Of a stretch of 64,000 bases of DNA, positions 50,724 through 59,290 are shown piece after piece. Source of the DNA: Kineococcus endophyticus (GTDB taxonomy: Bacteria > Actinomycetota > Actinomycetes > Actinomycetales > Kineococcaceae); NCBI RefSeq assembly GCF_040796495.1, contig NZ_JBFNQN010000017.1:62001-126000 (forward strand), given 5' to 3'. The notes beneath the pieces are model-generated. The model was not told the DNA's origin, searched no databases, and worked only from the letters and a program-made list of their open reading frames with translations. Position numbers and translations under genes: made by a program. Positions within the stretch are counted from its first letter, which is position 1. Each line of letters opens with the position of its first letter.

Positions 50724-52027
50724 TCGGTGACCCGCTCCCGGGGCAGGGCGGCCACGAGGAGTCCGGCCGCCCCGACGACCGCGGCCGCGACCACGAAGAG
50801 CGGCGCGAACCCCCCGGTCCCGGTGACGATGAGCGCCGCGGCCAGCGGACCGAGGTTCTGCGGCAACGACGCCGCGATGCCGAGCAGCGCGACGGCCGCC
50901 GCCGGACGCTCGGTGCGGGCCGCGACCGTCGCCACGACCGCCTGGTCGACGGCCATGAAGCTGCCCCAGCCGATGCCGAGCACGACACCGGCGACGAGGA
51001 CCGTCGTCCGGTCCGGGACGAGCGCCAGGGCCAGGGCCGCGCCGGCCTGCAGCACGACGGAGGCGACGAGGAAGCGCCGCCGCGCCCGCCACCGGTCCGA
51101 GAGGGGCCCGCACACCGCGGCCGTCAGGACGGTGGCCACGACGTAGACGAGGACGACCTGGACGAGGAACTCCTCGGCGTCCGCCAGCCGCAGCCGGTAC
51201 GTGAAGAAGAACAGCAGCAGCGTCGTGCCGAGCGCGTTGCCCAGCACGAGCAGCCCGCGGACCCCGAACCCCGCCAGCAGGGGCCGGGAGGATCCGCGGC
51301 CGGACCCTTCGAGCGCGGGCTGCGCCGTCCCCGGGTCGACCGCGAGGGCGAGGGCCGGGGCCAGCGGCCGGGGCGGCCTGGCCACGGCGTAGGGGACGCA
51401 GGCCGCGACGACCGCGCCCGCCAGGAGCAGCCCGCCCGTCCGGGCGTCCTGGCCGGCGGACGCGGCCAGGGCGGTGCCGAGCACGATGCCGAGGGCGTTC
51501 GCGGCGGCGACGCCCGTCGAGACCGTCCCGCGCTGTCCGGGCGGCACGCGGCGCGTGACGGCCACGGTGAGCACGGTCCCGGCGGCGCACAGCCCGAGCA
51601 GGGTCAGGCTCCAGGCGACGGCCGCGCCGAGCAGCGTCGACTGGACGCCGAGGACGACGAGCCCCAGGGCGCACAGCGCGACCGACGCGACGTACCAGCC
51701 GCGGTGGGTGGCGCCGGACGGGGTCCTGTCCAGCGCCCGCCCCACCAGCGGCAGGGCGAGCGCGGCGACCAGCCCGCCCGCGCCCGCGACGACGCCGAAG
51801 TCGCGGACGACCCCGAGCCAGTCGCTGCCGGTGTCCAGCCGTGCCGTCAGTTGCGGCAGCAGGACCTGCAGCGGGGCGAACTGGGCGACCCACAGGCCCA
51901 GCCAGGCCAGGACGAGGGCCCCGGTCCACCGCTTCCAGGGATCTCCGGCGGTGCCGGTGGCACCGTCCGTCCCGGCGGCCGGAACCGCCGGGACGGGGCT
52001 CAGCGCGCGCCGGGGGAGACGTGCCAC
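50717..52027 (-). CDS. MFS transporter
   Basis: A 436-residue, twelve-helix major facilitator. Signs are ALALPLVGRALDRTPSG (motif A-like loop), VAAANALGIVLGTALAASAG, a long central loop, and GPLSDRWRARRRFLVASVVL. It resembles drug or small-molecule exporters, but transport direction is not proven. It is the last gene of the FMO-SDR-ALDH-MFS operon. GTG 52027 after GGAAGG is my choice; GTG 52051 would add 8 residues. Either overlaps the ALDH gene, so coupling is likely. Confidence 0.88.
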   Translation of the reverse strand: MARLPRRALSPVPAVPAAGTDGATGTAGDPWKRWTGALVLAWLGLWVAQFAPLQVLLPQLTARLDTGSDWLGVVRDFGVVAGAGGLVAALALPLVGRALDRTPSGATHRGWYVASVALCALGLVVLGVQSTLLGAAVAWSLTLLGLCAAGTVLTVAVTRRVPPGQRGTVSTGVAAANALGIVLGTALAASAGQDARTGGLLLAGAVVAACVPYAVARPPRPLAPALALAVDPGTAQPALEGSGRGSSRPLLAGFGVRGLLVLGNALGTTLLLFFFTYRLRLADAEEFLVQVVLVYVVATVLTAAVCGPLSDRWRARRRFLVASVVLQAGAALALALVPDRTTVLVAGVVLGIGWGSFMAVDQAVVATVAARTERPAAAVALLGIAASLPQNLGPLAAALIVTGTGGFAPLFVVAAAVVGAAGLLVAALPRERVTDR

Positions 52028-53472
52028 CAGACGGCCTTCCGCCGGGTCCACAGGTCGAACGCGTCCAGCGACTTCTCCGGGGACCCGAAGCCGGACTGCT
52101 TGAACCCACCGAACCGGGTCGTGATGTCCCCCTCGCTGTAGGAGTTCACCGAGACGACGCCCGCGTCCAGGGCCCGGGCGACGCGCAGCGCGCGGTCACC
52201 GTCCCGCGTCCACAGCGAGGCGGCCAGGCCGTACCGGGTGTCGTTCGCCCGCTGGACCGCCTCGGCCTCGGTGCAGAACGTGGAGACGCTGACGACCGGC
52301 CCGAAGACCTCCTCCTGCTCGAGTTCGGCGTCGGCCGGCAACCCTGCCAGGACCGTCGGCGGGTAGAAGAAGCCGGGGCCCGGCAGGGAGTTGCCGCCCG
52401 TGTGCACGACGGCACCGGCGGCCCGGGCCCGGTCGACCAGACCGCGCACGCGTTCGCGCGCGGCGGCGCTGACGAGCGGGCCGATCTGCGTGGCCGGATC
52501 GGCGGGGTCCCCGACGATCAGCGCGGCCGCCCGTTCGGCGAGGCCGTCGAGCAGTTGCTCGGCGACGTCGGCCTGGACGAGGACGCGGGAACCGGCGGTG
52601 CAGTTCTGGCCACCGGACAGGAACGCCGCCTCGGCGACCGCGTCGAGCACCCTGTCCGTCTCGGCCGCGCCGGCACCGTCGAGGGCGTCGGCGAACACCA
52701 CCTGCGGGCTCTTGCCGCCCATCTCCAGCGCGACCCGCTTGAGGTTGCTGTCGGTGGCGGCGTGCAGGACGGCCCGTCCCGACGCCGTGGACCCCGTGAA
52801 CGAGAGCGCGTCGACGTCGGGGTGCGCGGCCAGGGCCGCCCCCGTCACCGGACCGGTTCCTGTGAGCACGGTGAGCACGCCGTCGGGAACCCCGGCGCGG
52901 CGGGCGAGGTCGGCCAGCCGCAGCCCCGATCCCGGCGTGGCGTCGGCGGGTTTCAGCAGCAGGCTGTTGCCCGCGGCGAGGGCCGGCCCGACCTTCCACG
53001 CCGTCATCGCCAGCGGGTAGTTCCACGGCAGGACGGCCGCACCGACGCCGACGGGTTCCAGCAGGGTCATGGACAGCGCGTGCGTCGATCCGCCCTGGGC
53101 GCCGCCGGTGACGGCGGAGGTCAGCTTGTCCGCGGCGTCGGCGAACCACCGCAACGACTCCACCGCCCCCGGCAGGTCGTTCTCCCGCACCTCGGTCACC
53201 GGCCGGCCGGACTGCCGCGAGTCCAGCGCGGCGAGTTCGTCCGCGGACTCCTCGACGAGGTCGGCGAGACGGCGCAGAACGGTGGCGCGCTCGCGCACGG
53301 GCAGCTGCGACCAGGTCCCGGCCGCGAACGTCCGCCGGGCCCGGGCGACGGCCTCGTCGACCGCCGCCGCGTCGTGGACGCGGACGTGCTCCACCACCCC
53401 GCCCGTGGCCGGGTCGACGAGAGCCACGGTCTGAGCGGTGATCTGCTCGGGGGTGGCCGCCACCGCGGTCAC
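52000..53472 (-). CDS. NAD(P)-dependent aldehyde dehydrogenase
   Basis: A 490-residue ALDH-superfamily enzyme. The catalytic Cys is in LSGGQNCTAGSRVL and the general base Glu in VALEMGGKSPQVVF. VLPWNYPLAMTAWKVGPALA and the cofactor loop FTGSTASGRAVL are typical, as is EEVFGPVVSV. It oxidises an aldehyde to an acid; the order behind an FMO and an SDR suggests a pathway alcohol/ketone to aldehyde to acid, possibly after Baeyer-Villiger-type oxidation. Start GTG 53472, overlapping the SDR stop by 4 bases. Confidence 0.94.
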   Translation of the reverse strand: MTAVAATPEQITAQTVALVDPATGGVVEHVRVHDAAAVDEAVARARRTFAAGTWSQLPVRERATVLRRLADLVEESADELAALDSRQSGRPVTEVRENDLPGAVESLRWFADAADKLTSAVTGGAQGGSTHALSMTLLEPVGVGAAVLPWNYPLAMTAWKVGPALAAGNSLLLKPADATPGSGLRLADLARRAGVPDGVLTVLTGTGPVTGAALAAHPDVDALSFTGSTASGRAVLHAATDSNLKRVALEMGGKSPQVVFADALDGAGAAETDRVLDAVAEAAFLSGGQNCTAGSRVLVQADVAEQLLDGLAERAAALIVGDPADPATQIGPLVSAAARERVRGLVDRARAAGAVVHTGGNSLPGPGFFYPPTVLAGLPADAELEQEEVFGPVVSVSTFCTEAEAVQRANDTRYGLAASLWTRDGDRALRVARALDAGVVSVNSYSEGDITTRFGGFKQSGFGSPEKSLDAFDLWTRRKAVWWHVSPGAR

Positions 53473-54389
53473 GGGGCGAGTTCCAGGCGGCCGTCGACGC
53501 GCACGACGTCGCCGCGTTCGACGAGCTCGTCCAGGTACTCCTGCATACCCCGTTCACCCTTGCCGCGGAAGAACACCATGAGGGCCGGCAGCAGGTTGGG
53601 GAACACCGTCGCCGCCCGCACCAGCCGCGCCTCCCGGGGTTTGGGGTAGGCCTCCAGGCGCGGCCGGTGCAGCAGGCTGAACACGGCGTCGACGACGTCG
53701 GCCGTCGTCTGCGGCGGGGTCTGGAACTGCAGCGTGTTCCCGCCGTCGATGGCCTCCTGCCGCAGCATGCGGGTGTCGGTGGCCGAGGGCAGCACCGAGG
53801 AGACCGCGATGTCCGGGGCGAGGTCGAGCGCGATCGACATCATGGCCCCGCGCAGCCCGAACTTCGACGCGCAGTACACCGGCGTCTCCGCCTGGGGCAT
53901 CAGGGCCGCCAGCGAGACCGTCGTGATGATGCGCGGGTCGGGGGAGCGACGCAGCAACGGGATGACGGCACGGGTCACGTAGAGCGGGGACGTGAGGTTC
54001 ACGGTCAGTTCCTGGTCGATGGAGGCCATCGACCGGGAGGCGAACCGCTCCGAGCTCGTCATGGCGGCGTTGTTCACCAGGACGTCGACGACCGCGTACG
54101 TGCTGCCGATGTCGTCGGCCACCTCGCTCACCTGGGCGGGGTCGGTGAGGTCGGCGACGAAGGCCCGGTGCCGGGCCCCGGCGCGCACGGGCAGGGTCGC
54201 GGCGACGGCGCGGGCGCGGGGGGCGTCCCGGTCCACCACGGCGATGCTGGCCCCGGCGCGGGCGAGCCGGTCCGCCAGGGCGCTGCCGATGCCGCCGGCG
54301 CCGCCGGTGATGACGACCACCTTGCCGGCGGGGTCGAAACCCCGACCGCGGGCCAGGTCCCGCACGGCACGGGCGAACTGCCCGATCAC
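53469..54389 (-). CDS. Short-chain dehydrogenase/reductase
   Basis: A 306-residue SDR. The cofactor site is VVITGGAGGIGSALADRLA, with VVDRDAPRA after the second strand, which points to NAD(H). NNAAM follows, and the catalytic pair is in the PVYCASKFGLRGAM segment (Tyr and Lys of YxxxK). The C-terminal 50 residues are hydrophobic and basic (FPNLLPALMVFF), as in SDRs found next to flavin monooxygenases. It is coupled by 4-base overlaps to both neighbours. Substrate unknown. Confidence 0.92.
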   Translation of the reverse strand: MIGQFARAVRDLARGRGFDPAGKVVVITGGAGGIGSALADRLARAGASIAVVDRDAPRARAVAATLPVRAGARHRAFVADLTDPAQVSEVADDIGSTYAVVDVLVNNAAMTSSERFASRSMASIDQELTVNLTSPLYVTRAVIPLLRRSPDPRIITTVSLAALMPQAETPVYCASKFGLRGAMMSIALDLAPDIAVSSVLPSATDTRMLRQEAIDGGNTLQFQTPPQTTADVVDAVFSLLHRPRLEAYPKPREARLVRAATVFPNLLPALMVFFRGKGERGMQEYLDELVERGDVVRVDGRLELAP

Positions 54390-55813
54390 GACGCGGTCCC
54401 GGTGAGGACGCGGTCGGTGGCGCGGGCCGCGCCCGGAGCCCGGCGGGTGCCCGTCTGCAGGCGCCAGCCGAACTTCCGGCCCACCTTGGCGCGGTAGGCC
54501 GAGAGGGCGTCGGCGTCGACATAGCCCTGGTGGCGCGGGGAGGCGTCGAAGCGGATCCCGCCGGACAGGTCGGGCCGGTCGGTGCGCAGGAACTGCTGGA
54601 ACTCGGCGTAGCGCTGCGGGTTCGACCGCTTGTCCTCGAGGTGGCTGGCGATCATCTGCGCGAACGCGTCGAAGTGCTTGTAGGCGCCGGAGTTCGTCTC
54701 GGTGAAACCGATCCCGTACAGCCCCTCGTGCTCGCGGGAGAACGCGGTGAGGTAGAGGTCCGGGTGCTGCTCGTCGCCGAAGTAGCGCTGCGCGTAGGGC
54801 ACGCGGTGGCGGTACCCGGTCGCGGCGATGATGGTGTCGACCTCGGCGCTGCGCCCGTCGGTGAAGGTGACGGTGCGGCCCTGGACGGAGCGGATCCCCG
54901 GCCGGGGTTCGACGTCGCCGTGCTGCAGGGCGAGGAACAGGTTGCTGTTCAGGACGGGGTGGGTCTCGAACAGCTTGTGGTCGGGGTCCTGCAGGCCCCA
55001 GCGGCTCGGCTTGCCGTGCAGCAGGGTGAGGGCCCGGCCGAAGAGGAACTGCTGGACCCGCATCGGCAGGTGCGGGCCGCCGGCGGCGAACACGTCCGAG
55101 GGGCGGCCGAGCACGTGCTTGGGGATGAACCAGTACCCGCGGCGCATGCTGATGACGACGCGGTCGGCCGTCCGGGCGGCGTCGACGGCGATGTCGCAGG
55201 CGCTGTTCCCGCCGCCGATGACGAGAACCCGCTGACCGCGCAGGTCGTCGGCGTTGCGGTAGGTGTTGCTGTGCACGAAGGTCCCCGTGAACTCCCCGGG
55301 CAGTTCCGGCATGGACGGGAACCACTGCGCCCCCGTGCAGCACACGACGGCGGAGTACCGCCGGCGGCGGCCGTCGGCCGTCGTGACGAGCCAGCGGCCG
55401 GTGGGTTCCTTCGCCACGTCCGTGACCGTGACACCGGTCTCGATCCGGTCGGTCAGGTCGTAGGCGTCGGCGAAGCTGCGCAGGAAGTGCAGCACCTGGC
55501 GGTGGTTGGGGTAGTCGGGGAACTCGTCGGGCATGGGGAAGCCCTCGAACCCCGACGTGGTCTTGCTGGAGATGAAGTGGGCCGCCTCGTACATCGGCGA
55601 GCCGGGGGCGTCGATGTCCCAGATGCCGCCCACGCCGTGGCGTTCCACGTGGTCGTAGGGGATGTCCCGGGCGCGCAGGGCTCGGGCCGCGGCCAGACCG
55701 GCGGGGCCGGCGCCGATGACGAGCACCGCGTCACGGCGGTCTTCGACGGGCGTCTCGGGGGACTGCCCGGCGGCGGCGCTGCGGGGGCTGAGGGGCGTGA
55801 CGTTTCCGGACAC
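54386..55813 (-). CDS. Flavin-containing monooxygenase (FMO/Baeyer-Villiger-like)
   Basis: A 475-residue class B flavoprotein monooxygenase. The FAD site is VLVIGAGPAGLAAARAL, the NADPH site VLVIGGGNSACDIA, and the FMO fingerprint FTGTFVHSNTY stands between them. The usual fingerprint ends with further residues, so it is nearer to FMO than to classic BVMO. It inserts one oxygen atom into a heteroatom or ketone substrate. First gene of the FMO-SDR-ALDH-MFS operon, start GTG 55813. A TetR gene faces it, with palindromes between. Confidence 0.92.
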   Translation of the reverse strand: MSGNVTPLSPRSAAAGQSPETPVEDRRDAVLVIGAGPAGLAAARALRARDIPYDHVERHGVGGIWDIDAPGSPMYEAAHFISSKTTSGFEGFPMPDEFPDYPNHRQVLHFLRSFADAYDLTDRIETGVTVTDVAKEPTGRWLVTTADGRRRRYSAVVCCTGAQWFPSMPELPGEFTGTFVHSNTYRNADDLRGQRVLVIGGGNSACDIAVDAARTADRVVISMRRGYWFIPKHVLGRPSDVFAAGGPHLPMRVQQFLFGRALTLLHGKPSRWGLQDPDHKLFETHPVLNSNLFLALQHGDVEPRPGIRSVQGRTVTFTDGRSAEVDTIIAATGYRHRVPYAQRYFGDEQHPDLYLTAFSREHEGLYGIGFTETNSGAYKHFDAFAQMIASHLEDKRSNPQRYAEFQQFLRTDRPDLSGGIRFDASPRHQGYVDADALSAYRAKVGRKFGWRLQTGTRRAPGAARATDRVLTGTAS

Positions 55814-55880
55814 GGTGACCTCCAGGTGGTGGAGCGGGACTGTTCCCGACTGGGTTCAACCATGGGGCGTCGCCAGCATC

Positions 55881-55907
55881 TGGTCAAGTGTCTTGGTCAT
55901 CTGACCA
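55881..55907. promoter_or_regulatory. TetR operator palindromes between FMO and tetR
   Basis: TGGTCATCTGACCA at 55894-55907 is a perfect 6-bp dyad with a 2-base centre. An adjoining weaker copy starts with TGGTCA at 55881-55886 and reads TGGTCA-AG-TGTCTT. The sites lie 68-94 bases from the FMO start and 43-69 bases from the regulator start, so both promoters can be blocked. Confidence 0.7.
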
Positions 55908-55949
55908 GGGAACGTCCACCGAACGCCCACGGTGTGCGACGATCGCGCC

Positions 55950-56588
55950 ATGGCCCCGCCCAGACCGCGACGCAACCCCGGAGAGAAGCGGGAGGAGCTG
56001 ATCGTCGCCGCCGCGCGCGTCATGAGCCGTGAAGGCGTGACGGCCACGACGACGCGCCGCATCGCCGAGGAGGCCGGCGTCCCCCTCGGCACCGTCCACT
56101 ACTGGTTCTCCACCAAGGACGAGCTCGTCCGCGAGGTCGCGGCGGGCCACCTCGAACAGGTCCAGGCCGCCGGCCGCGACGTCGAGGTCGAGGGCGGGGA
56201 GGCGGCCGACGAGGCCCTCGCGCGGTTGCGGGCCGCGCTCGCCGCCGAGGAGTCCCTCGACACCGGGCGCCGGTTGTCCCTGTACGAGCTGACGACCTGG
56301 TCCCTGCGCACCGAGGGGCAGGCCGACACGGCACGGGACCAGTACCGCGCCATGCGGGCCGCCGCACGGTCGCTGTGCGAGCCGTGGCTGCGGGCCCACG
56401 GGCCGCAGGGCGTCGACGCGGTCGCCGGTGAGGAACGGCTGGACGCGTTGTCGGCCCTCGTCGTCGCCTTCTTCGACGGGCTCGCCCTCAGCGAGCTCGC
56501 CGACCCGGACGGGACGCCCGGCGACGCCGTCCTCGAACTGTTCAGCGACATGGTCGGAGCCTGGGTCGCGTCGCGACCTGGTGCGTGA
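55950..56588 (+). CDS. TetR-family transcriptional regulator
   Basis: A 212-residue regulator. The HTH is REELIVAAARVMSREGVTAT followed by TRRIAEEAGVPLGTVHYWF, with the typical STKDELVREV. The ligand domain is helical and unassigned. It faces the FMO operon, and TGGTCA-N2-TGACCA palindromes lie in the shared promoter region. Similar sites stand before the GNAT gene, so it likely represses both units and itself. ATG 55950 gives the normal N-terminus; GTG 55932 would add six residues. Confidence 0.9.
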   Translation: MAPPRPRRNPGEKREELIVAAARVMSREGVTATTTRRIAEEAGVPLGTVHYWFSTKDELVREVAAGHLEQVQAAGRDVEVEGGEAADEALARLRAALAAEESLDTGRRLSLYELTTWSLRTEGQADTARDQYRAMRAAARSLCEPWLRAHGPQGVDAVAGEERLDALSALVVAFFDGLALSELADPDGTPGDAVLELFSDMVGAWVASRPGA

Positions 56589-56601
56589 TCGCCGACCGGA
56601 G

Positions 56602-56607
56602 TAGCGT
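56602..56607 (+). promoter_or_regulatory. -10 box for the 41-residue membrane protein
   Basis: TAGCGT lies 33 bases before the GTG at 56641 and 14 bases after the tetR stop. Confidence 0.4.
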
Positions 56608-56640
56608 CTCGGAGCAACAGCTCACCGGAGGTGGTGCCCC

Positions 56641-56766
56641 GTGGTCACCGGGATCGTTCTCCTCGTCGTCCTCTACCTGCTGACGACCCTCGCCTCGTTC
56701 CGCATCGAACGCCACGAGCGTCGCGTCAACGCCAAGTCCACGCCCTGGAAGGGCGGCTGGCTCTGA
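56641..56766 (+). CDS. Small membrane protein, 41 residues
   Basis: A short ORF of 41 residues. One membrane helix (VVTGIVLLVVLYLLTTLASF) is followed by a basic RIERHERRV segment and a C-terminal WKGGW motif. A good ribosome site (GGAGGTGG) lies nine bases before the GTG and a TAGCGT box further upstream, so it is probably real. No family is recognised. A role as a small regulatory subunit is possible but not supported by anything seen. Confidence 0.6.
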   Translation: MVTGIVLLVVLYLLTTLASFRIERHERRVNAKSTPWKGGWL

Positions 56767-57258
56767 CGCGTGCCGTGACCTGCGGTCGGCCCCGGTCGTC
56801 GCCGGTCGCGACCCGTTCGTCGGCGGATCCCGCGGCCTCCTGATCGTCGCGTGGGGACCACCTGAGCGACGTGTCGAGCGAAGAGTCTGACGCCTTCTGG
56901 AACCGGGCCCGGCACCGCTGGACGCGGTGGAGACCTGTGACGACGACAGCGAGCACCCCCTTTCGCGGATGCTGTAGTCCCGCCGCTCCCCGGCGCTGGA
57001 GGACCTCACCTCGACCATCGCGCGGGCGCCCCGGGAGTTCGAGAGTTCACCGCCGCGGTCGGCGGTGCGTCGGGTGATGTTGCGGCGGAGCGCATCGACG
57101 CGTCCTGCCCGCGGGACAGTGAAACCCTCACCCCGCCGTCCGAGCCGCGGCGCTGGCGTCACCGCAGAGTTTCGCCCAGCTCGAACGAGGGGCGACGTCG
57201 ACCGCCCGACGTCGCGTCAGCCCTTCCTGACGTCAGCGAAAGCTGTAACGTTGAGTGG
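56767..57258 (+). other. Gap of about 490 bases without a recognisable gene
   Basis: No ORF here has a credible ribosome site or protein features. The text reads like eroded coding sequence and marks the change from the TetR/FMO block to the metal-resistance block. The last 30 bases hold a TGACGTCA palindrome (57228-57235) and the CmtR-like gene's -10 box. Confidence 0.5.
57246..57251 (+). promoter_or_regulatory. -10 box of a leaderless promoter for the CmtR-like gene
   Basis: TAACGT ends 7 bases before the GTG at 57259. The TGACGTCA dyad 10 bases upstream could be part of a repressor site. Confidence 0.45.
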
Positions 57259-57627
57259 GTGGAGAAGCTCACGACCCTCGACGGCCACCTCGAGACCGAC
57301 CTCACCGCCCGCATCGACGTGCTGACGCGTTTCGGGCACGCCCTGTCCGACCCCACGCGCGCCCGAGTTCTCGTCGCCCTGCGCACCGAAGGGGCCTACC
57401 CTACCAAGCTTGCCGAACGCCTGGGTGTGACCCGCACGAGCCTGTCCAACCACCTGGCCTGCTTGCGCGGCTGCGGGCTGGTCGTCGCGGTTCCGGAGGG
57501 CAAACGGATGCGCTACGAGTTGGCCGACGGCGGCCTGCGTCAAGCGTTGGAGGACCTGTTGGGCACCGTCCTGGCGGTCGACGTCGTCGCCTGTGCCGCG
57601 GCCCAGGCCGGGGAGGGCTGCTGCTGA
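57259..57627 (+). CDS. CmtR-like ArsR/SmtB metal-sensing repressor
   Basis: A 122-residue winged-helix repressor. The DNA-reading helix is YPTKLAERLGVTRTSLSNHL, ending in the metal motif HLACLRGCGLVV. Cys68, Cys72 and Cys112 have the spacing of the Cd/Pb ligands Cys57, Cys61 and Cys102 of M. tuberculosis CmtR. An additional Cys-Cys ends the protein. It should release DNA when Cd2+ or Pb2+ binds. The start GTG 57259 fits the leaderless promoter. It overlaps the CDF gene (TGATG), so sensor and exporter form one operon. Confidence 0.9.
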   Translation: MEKLTTLDGHLETDLTARIDVLTRFGHALSDPTRARVLVALRTEGAYPTKLAERLGVTRTSLSNHLACLRGCGLVVAVPEGKRMRYELADGGLRQALEDLLGTVLAVDVVACAAAQAGEGCC

Positions 57628-58409
57628 TGGACCGGCCGCTGCTGTCGATCACGCCCACTACGCCGGCCTCGACGCCAGTTCCGACGTCGGGGGGCCAGAA
57701 GTCGGCGGAGGTGCTGAGGCGCACGGCGCGGCGCCAGACGCTGACCCGTCGGGTGCGGTTCCTCGTCGGCGCCACGATCACCTACAACGTGGTCGAGGCC
57801 GTGGTGGCACTCACCGCCGGCCACCGCGCGGACTCCTCGGCCCTCATCGGCTTCGGGCTGGACTCGATCGTCGAGGTGTCTTCCGCGGCCGCGGTCGCTT
57901 GGCAGTTCTCCGCCCGTGAGCACGCCCGCCGCGAGGCTCGTGAGCACCTGACGCTGCGGATCATCGCGGTGTCCTTCTTCGCCCTGGCCGTGTACGTCAC
58001 CGTCGAGTCGCTACGCGCCTTGTTCGGCTCCGGAGAGGCCCGACCCTCCAGCGTGGGCATCGTGCTGGCGGGGCTGAGTCTGCTGGTCATGCCGTTCCTG
58101 TCCGTGGCCCAGCGCCGGGCCGGACGGGAGCTGGGGTCGGTCACCGCCGTGGCCGACTCCCAGCAGACGCTGCTGTGCACCTACTTGTCCGCGGTGCTGC
58201 TGGTGGGGCTGGTGCTCAATGCTCTTGTGGGCTGGACCTGGGCCGACCCGATCGCCGGTTTGGTCATCGCGTTCATCGCCGTCAAGGAGGGTCGGCAGGC
58301 CTGGCGCGGGGAGGGCTGTTGCGTGCCTGACGCGGGATTGGTGGGCACCGACTCGGGGCTTGGAGGTCCGACGGGCAGCTGTGGATGCGGTGACAGCTGC
58401 TGCAGCTGA
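57627..58409 (+). CDS. CDF-family cation efflux protein with cysteine-rich tail
   Basis: A 260-residue membrane protein with about five to six helices. VRFLVGATITYNVVEAVVAL is followed by a metal-site-like helix, GHRADSSALIGFGLDSIVEV, where the usual HxxxD is replaced by S and D residues. WADPIAGLVIAFIAVKEGRQAW is typical of the CDF-like 'cation transporter' group. The C-terminal CDF domain is absent; instead it ends in CGCGDSCCS plus a GEGCC segment. With the CmtR-like sensor it probably exports or buffers a soft metal such as Cd2+ or Pb2+. Confidence 0.85.
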   Translation: MDRPLLSITPTTPASTPVPTSGGQKSAEVLRRTARRQTLTRRVRFLVGATITYNVVEAVVALTAGHRADSSALIGFGLDSIVEVSSAAAVAWQFSAREHARREAREHLTLRIIAVSFFALAVYVTVESLRALFGSGEARPSSVGIVLAGLSLLVMPFLSVAQRRAGRELGSVTAVADSQQTLLCTYLSAVLLVGLVLNALVGWTWADPIAGLVIAFIAVKEGRQAWRGEGCCVPDAGLVGTDSGLGGPTGSCGCGDSCCS

Positions 58410-58475
58410 TCGCAGCCCTCGTCCGCCAGCGGCCACCGTCCGCAGCTCGACGAGACTGCGAGGTCGTCAAGCGCT

Positions 58476-58495
58476 CGCACCGCGGGATGACCGTG
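58476..58495 (+). repeat. Interspersed 20-bp repeat, copy 1
   Basis: CGCACCGCGGGATGACCGTG, an exact match to the consensus, in the gap between the CDF and HIT genes. Confidence 0.75.
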
Positions 58496-58539
58496 AAGTA
58501 GCCCCGACGCGACACGACCCCGGCCACGTCCACGCCTCC

Positions 58540-59016
58540 TCAGGTGCCGAACGGAGGGCTACCCGCGGGGCGAGCAGCGGCGGCCTTGATGGCGTGGGCG
58601 TCGCCGTCCAGGCGTTGCCTGTCCCGGTCCAGCGTCTTGGGGAGGTTCTCGACGGTCCAGCCGTCTCCGGTGTAGCGGGGCAGGACGTGCAGGTGGAGGT
58701 GGAGGACCGTCTGAAAGGCGACCTCGCCGTCGCATAGGAAGAAGTTGATCCCCTCGGGGCGGAACGTCGAGCGACGCAGGGTTCGGGCCAGGTCGTGAGC
58801 TACCGCCCAGACGTGAGCACCCGTGGTCTTGTCCAGGTCCTCCAGGCCCACTGCGTGGTGGCGCGGCACAACCAGGAGGTGCCCGGGGGTGACGGGGTAG
58901 CGGTCCATGAAGGCCACGACGGTCTCGTCCTCGTACACCGTGCTGGCCTCGGCCTTGTGCTGGGCGATGGCGCAGAAGATGCACCCCTGCGCCGTCGCCG
59001 TTGCGCTCTGTGTCAT
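58540..59016 (-). CDS. HIT-family nucleotide-binding protein
   Basis: A 158-residue HIT protein. CIFCAIAQHKAEAS starts the fold with a CxxC pair, DRYPVTPGHLLVVPRHH follows, and the triad motif is HLHLHVLPRY. These are Hint-like hydrolases of AMP conjugates or, with CxxC, zinc-containing relatives. It is unrelated in context to the HIT gene next to thrS and stands alone, flanked by interspersed repeats on both sides. Start ATG 59016. Confidence 0.92.
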   Translation of the reverse strand: MTQSATATAQGCIFCAIAQHKAEASTVYEDETVVAFMDRYPVTPGHLLVVPRHHAVGLEDLDKTTGAHVWAVAHDLARTLRRSTFRPEGINFFLCDGEVAFQTVLHLHLHVLPRYTGDGWTVENLPKTLDRDRQRLDGDAHAIKAAAARPAGSPPFGT

Positions 59017-59131
59017 GGGGGCGACGGTTCCAGTGCGCGGAGGTGGGGTCTACTCGATTGATGAACAGGCGGATCTTCTGATGGACCGCTCTTCGTCAAG
59101 ACCGCGACGTTGCCGGCAGCTCAGGACCGCG

Positions 59132-59179
59132 CGCACCGCGGGATGACCGTGCGCCCGCGCGCAACGCGGGATGACCGTG
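59132..59179 (+). repeat. Interspersed 20-bp repeats, copies 2 and 3
   Basis: Copy 2 (59132-59151) matches the consensus fully and copy 3 (59160-59179) has one change (CGCAACG). They start 28 bases apart, separated by CGCCCGCG. The block from GGATGACC to GAGGTCG recurs almost unchanged at 61703-61747. Confidence 0.8.
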
Positions 59180-59290
59180 AGGTCGTTGGCTGTGTTGGAG
59201 CACTCGCAACAGGTCTTGCTCGTTGCGCCGAGCGGGCTTCGGCCCCGTCGCTGTCTTCGCCGCTCATCGCCGGGCAGGCAAGGTAGCCGG

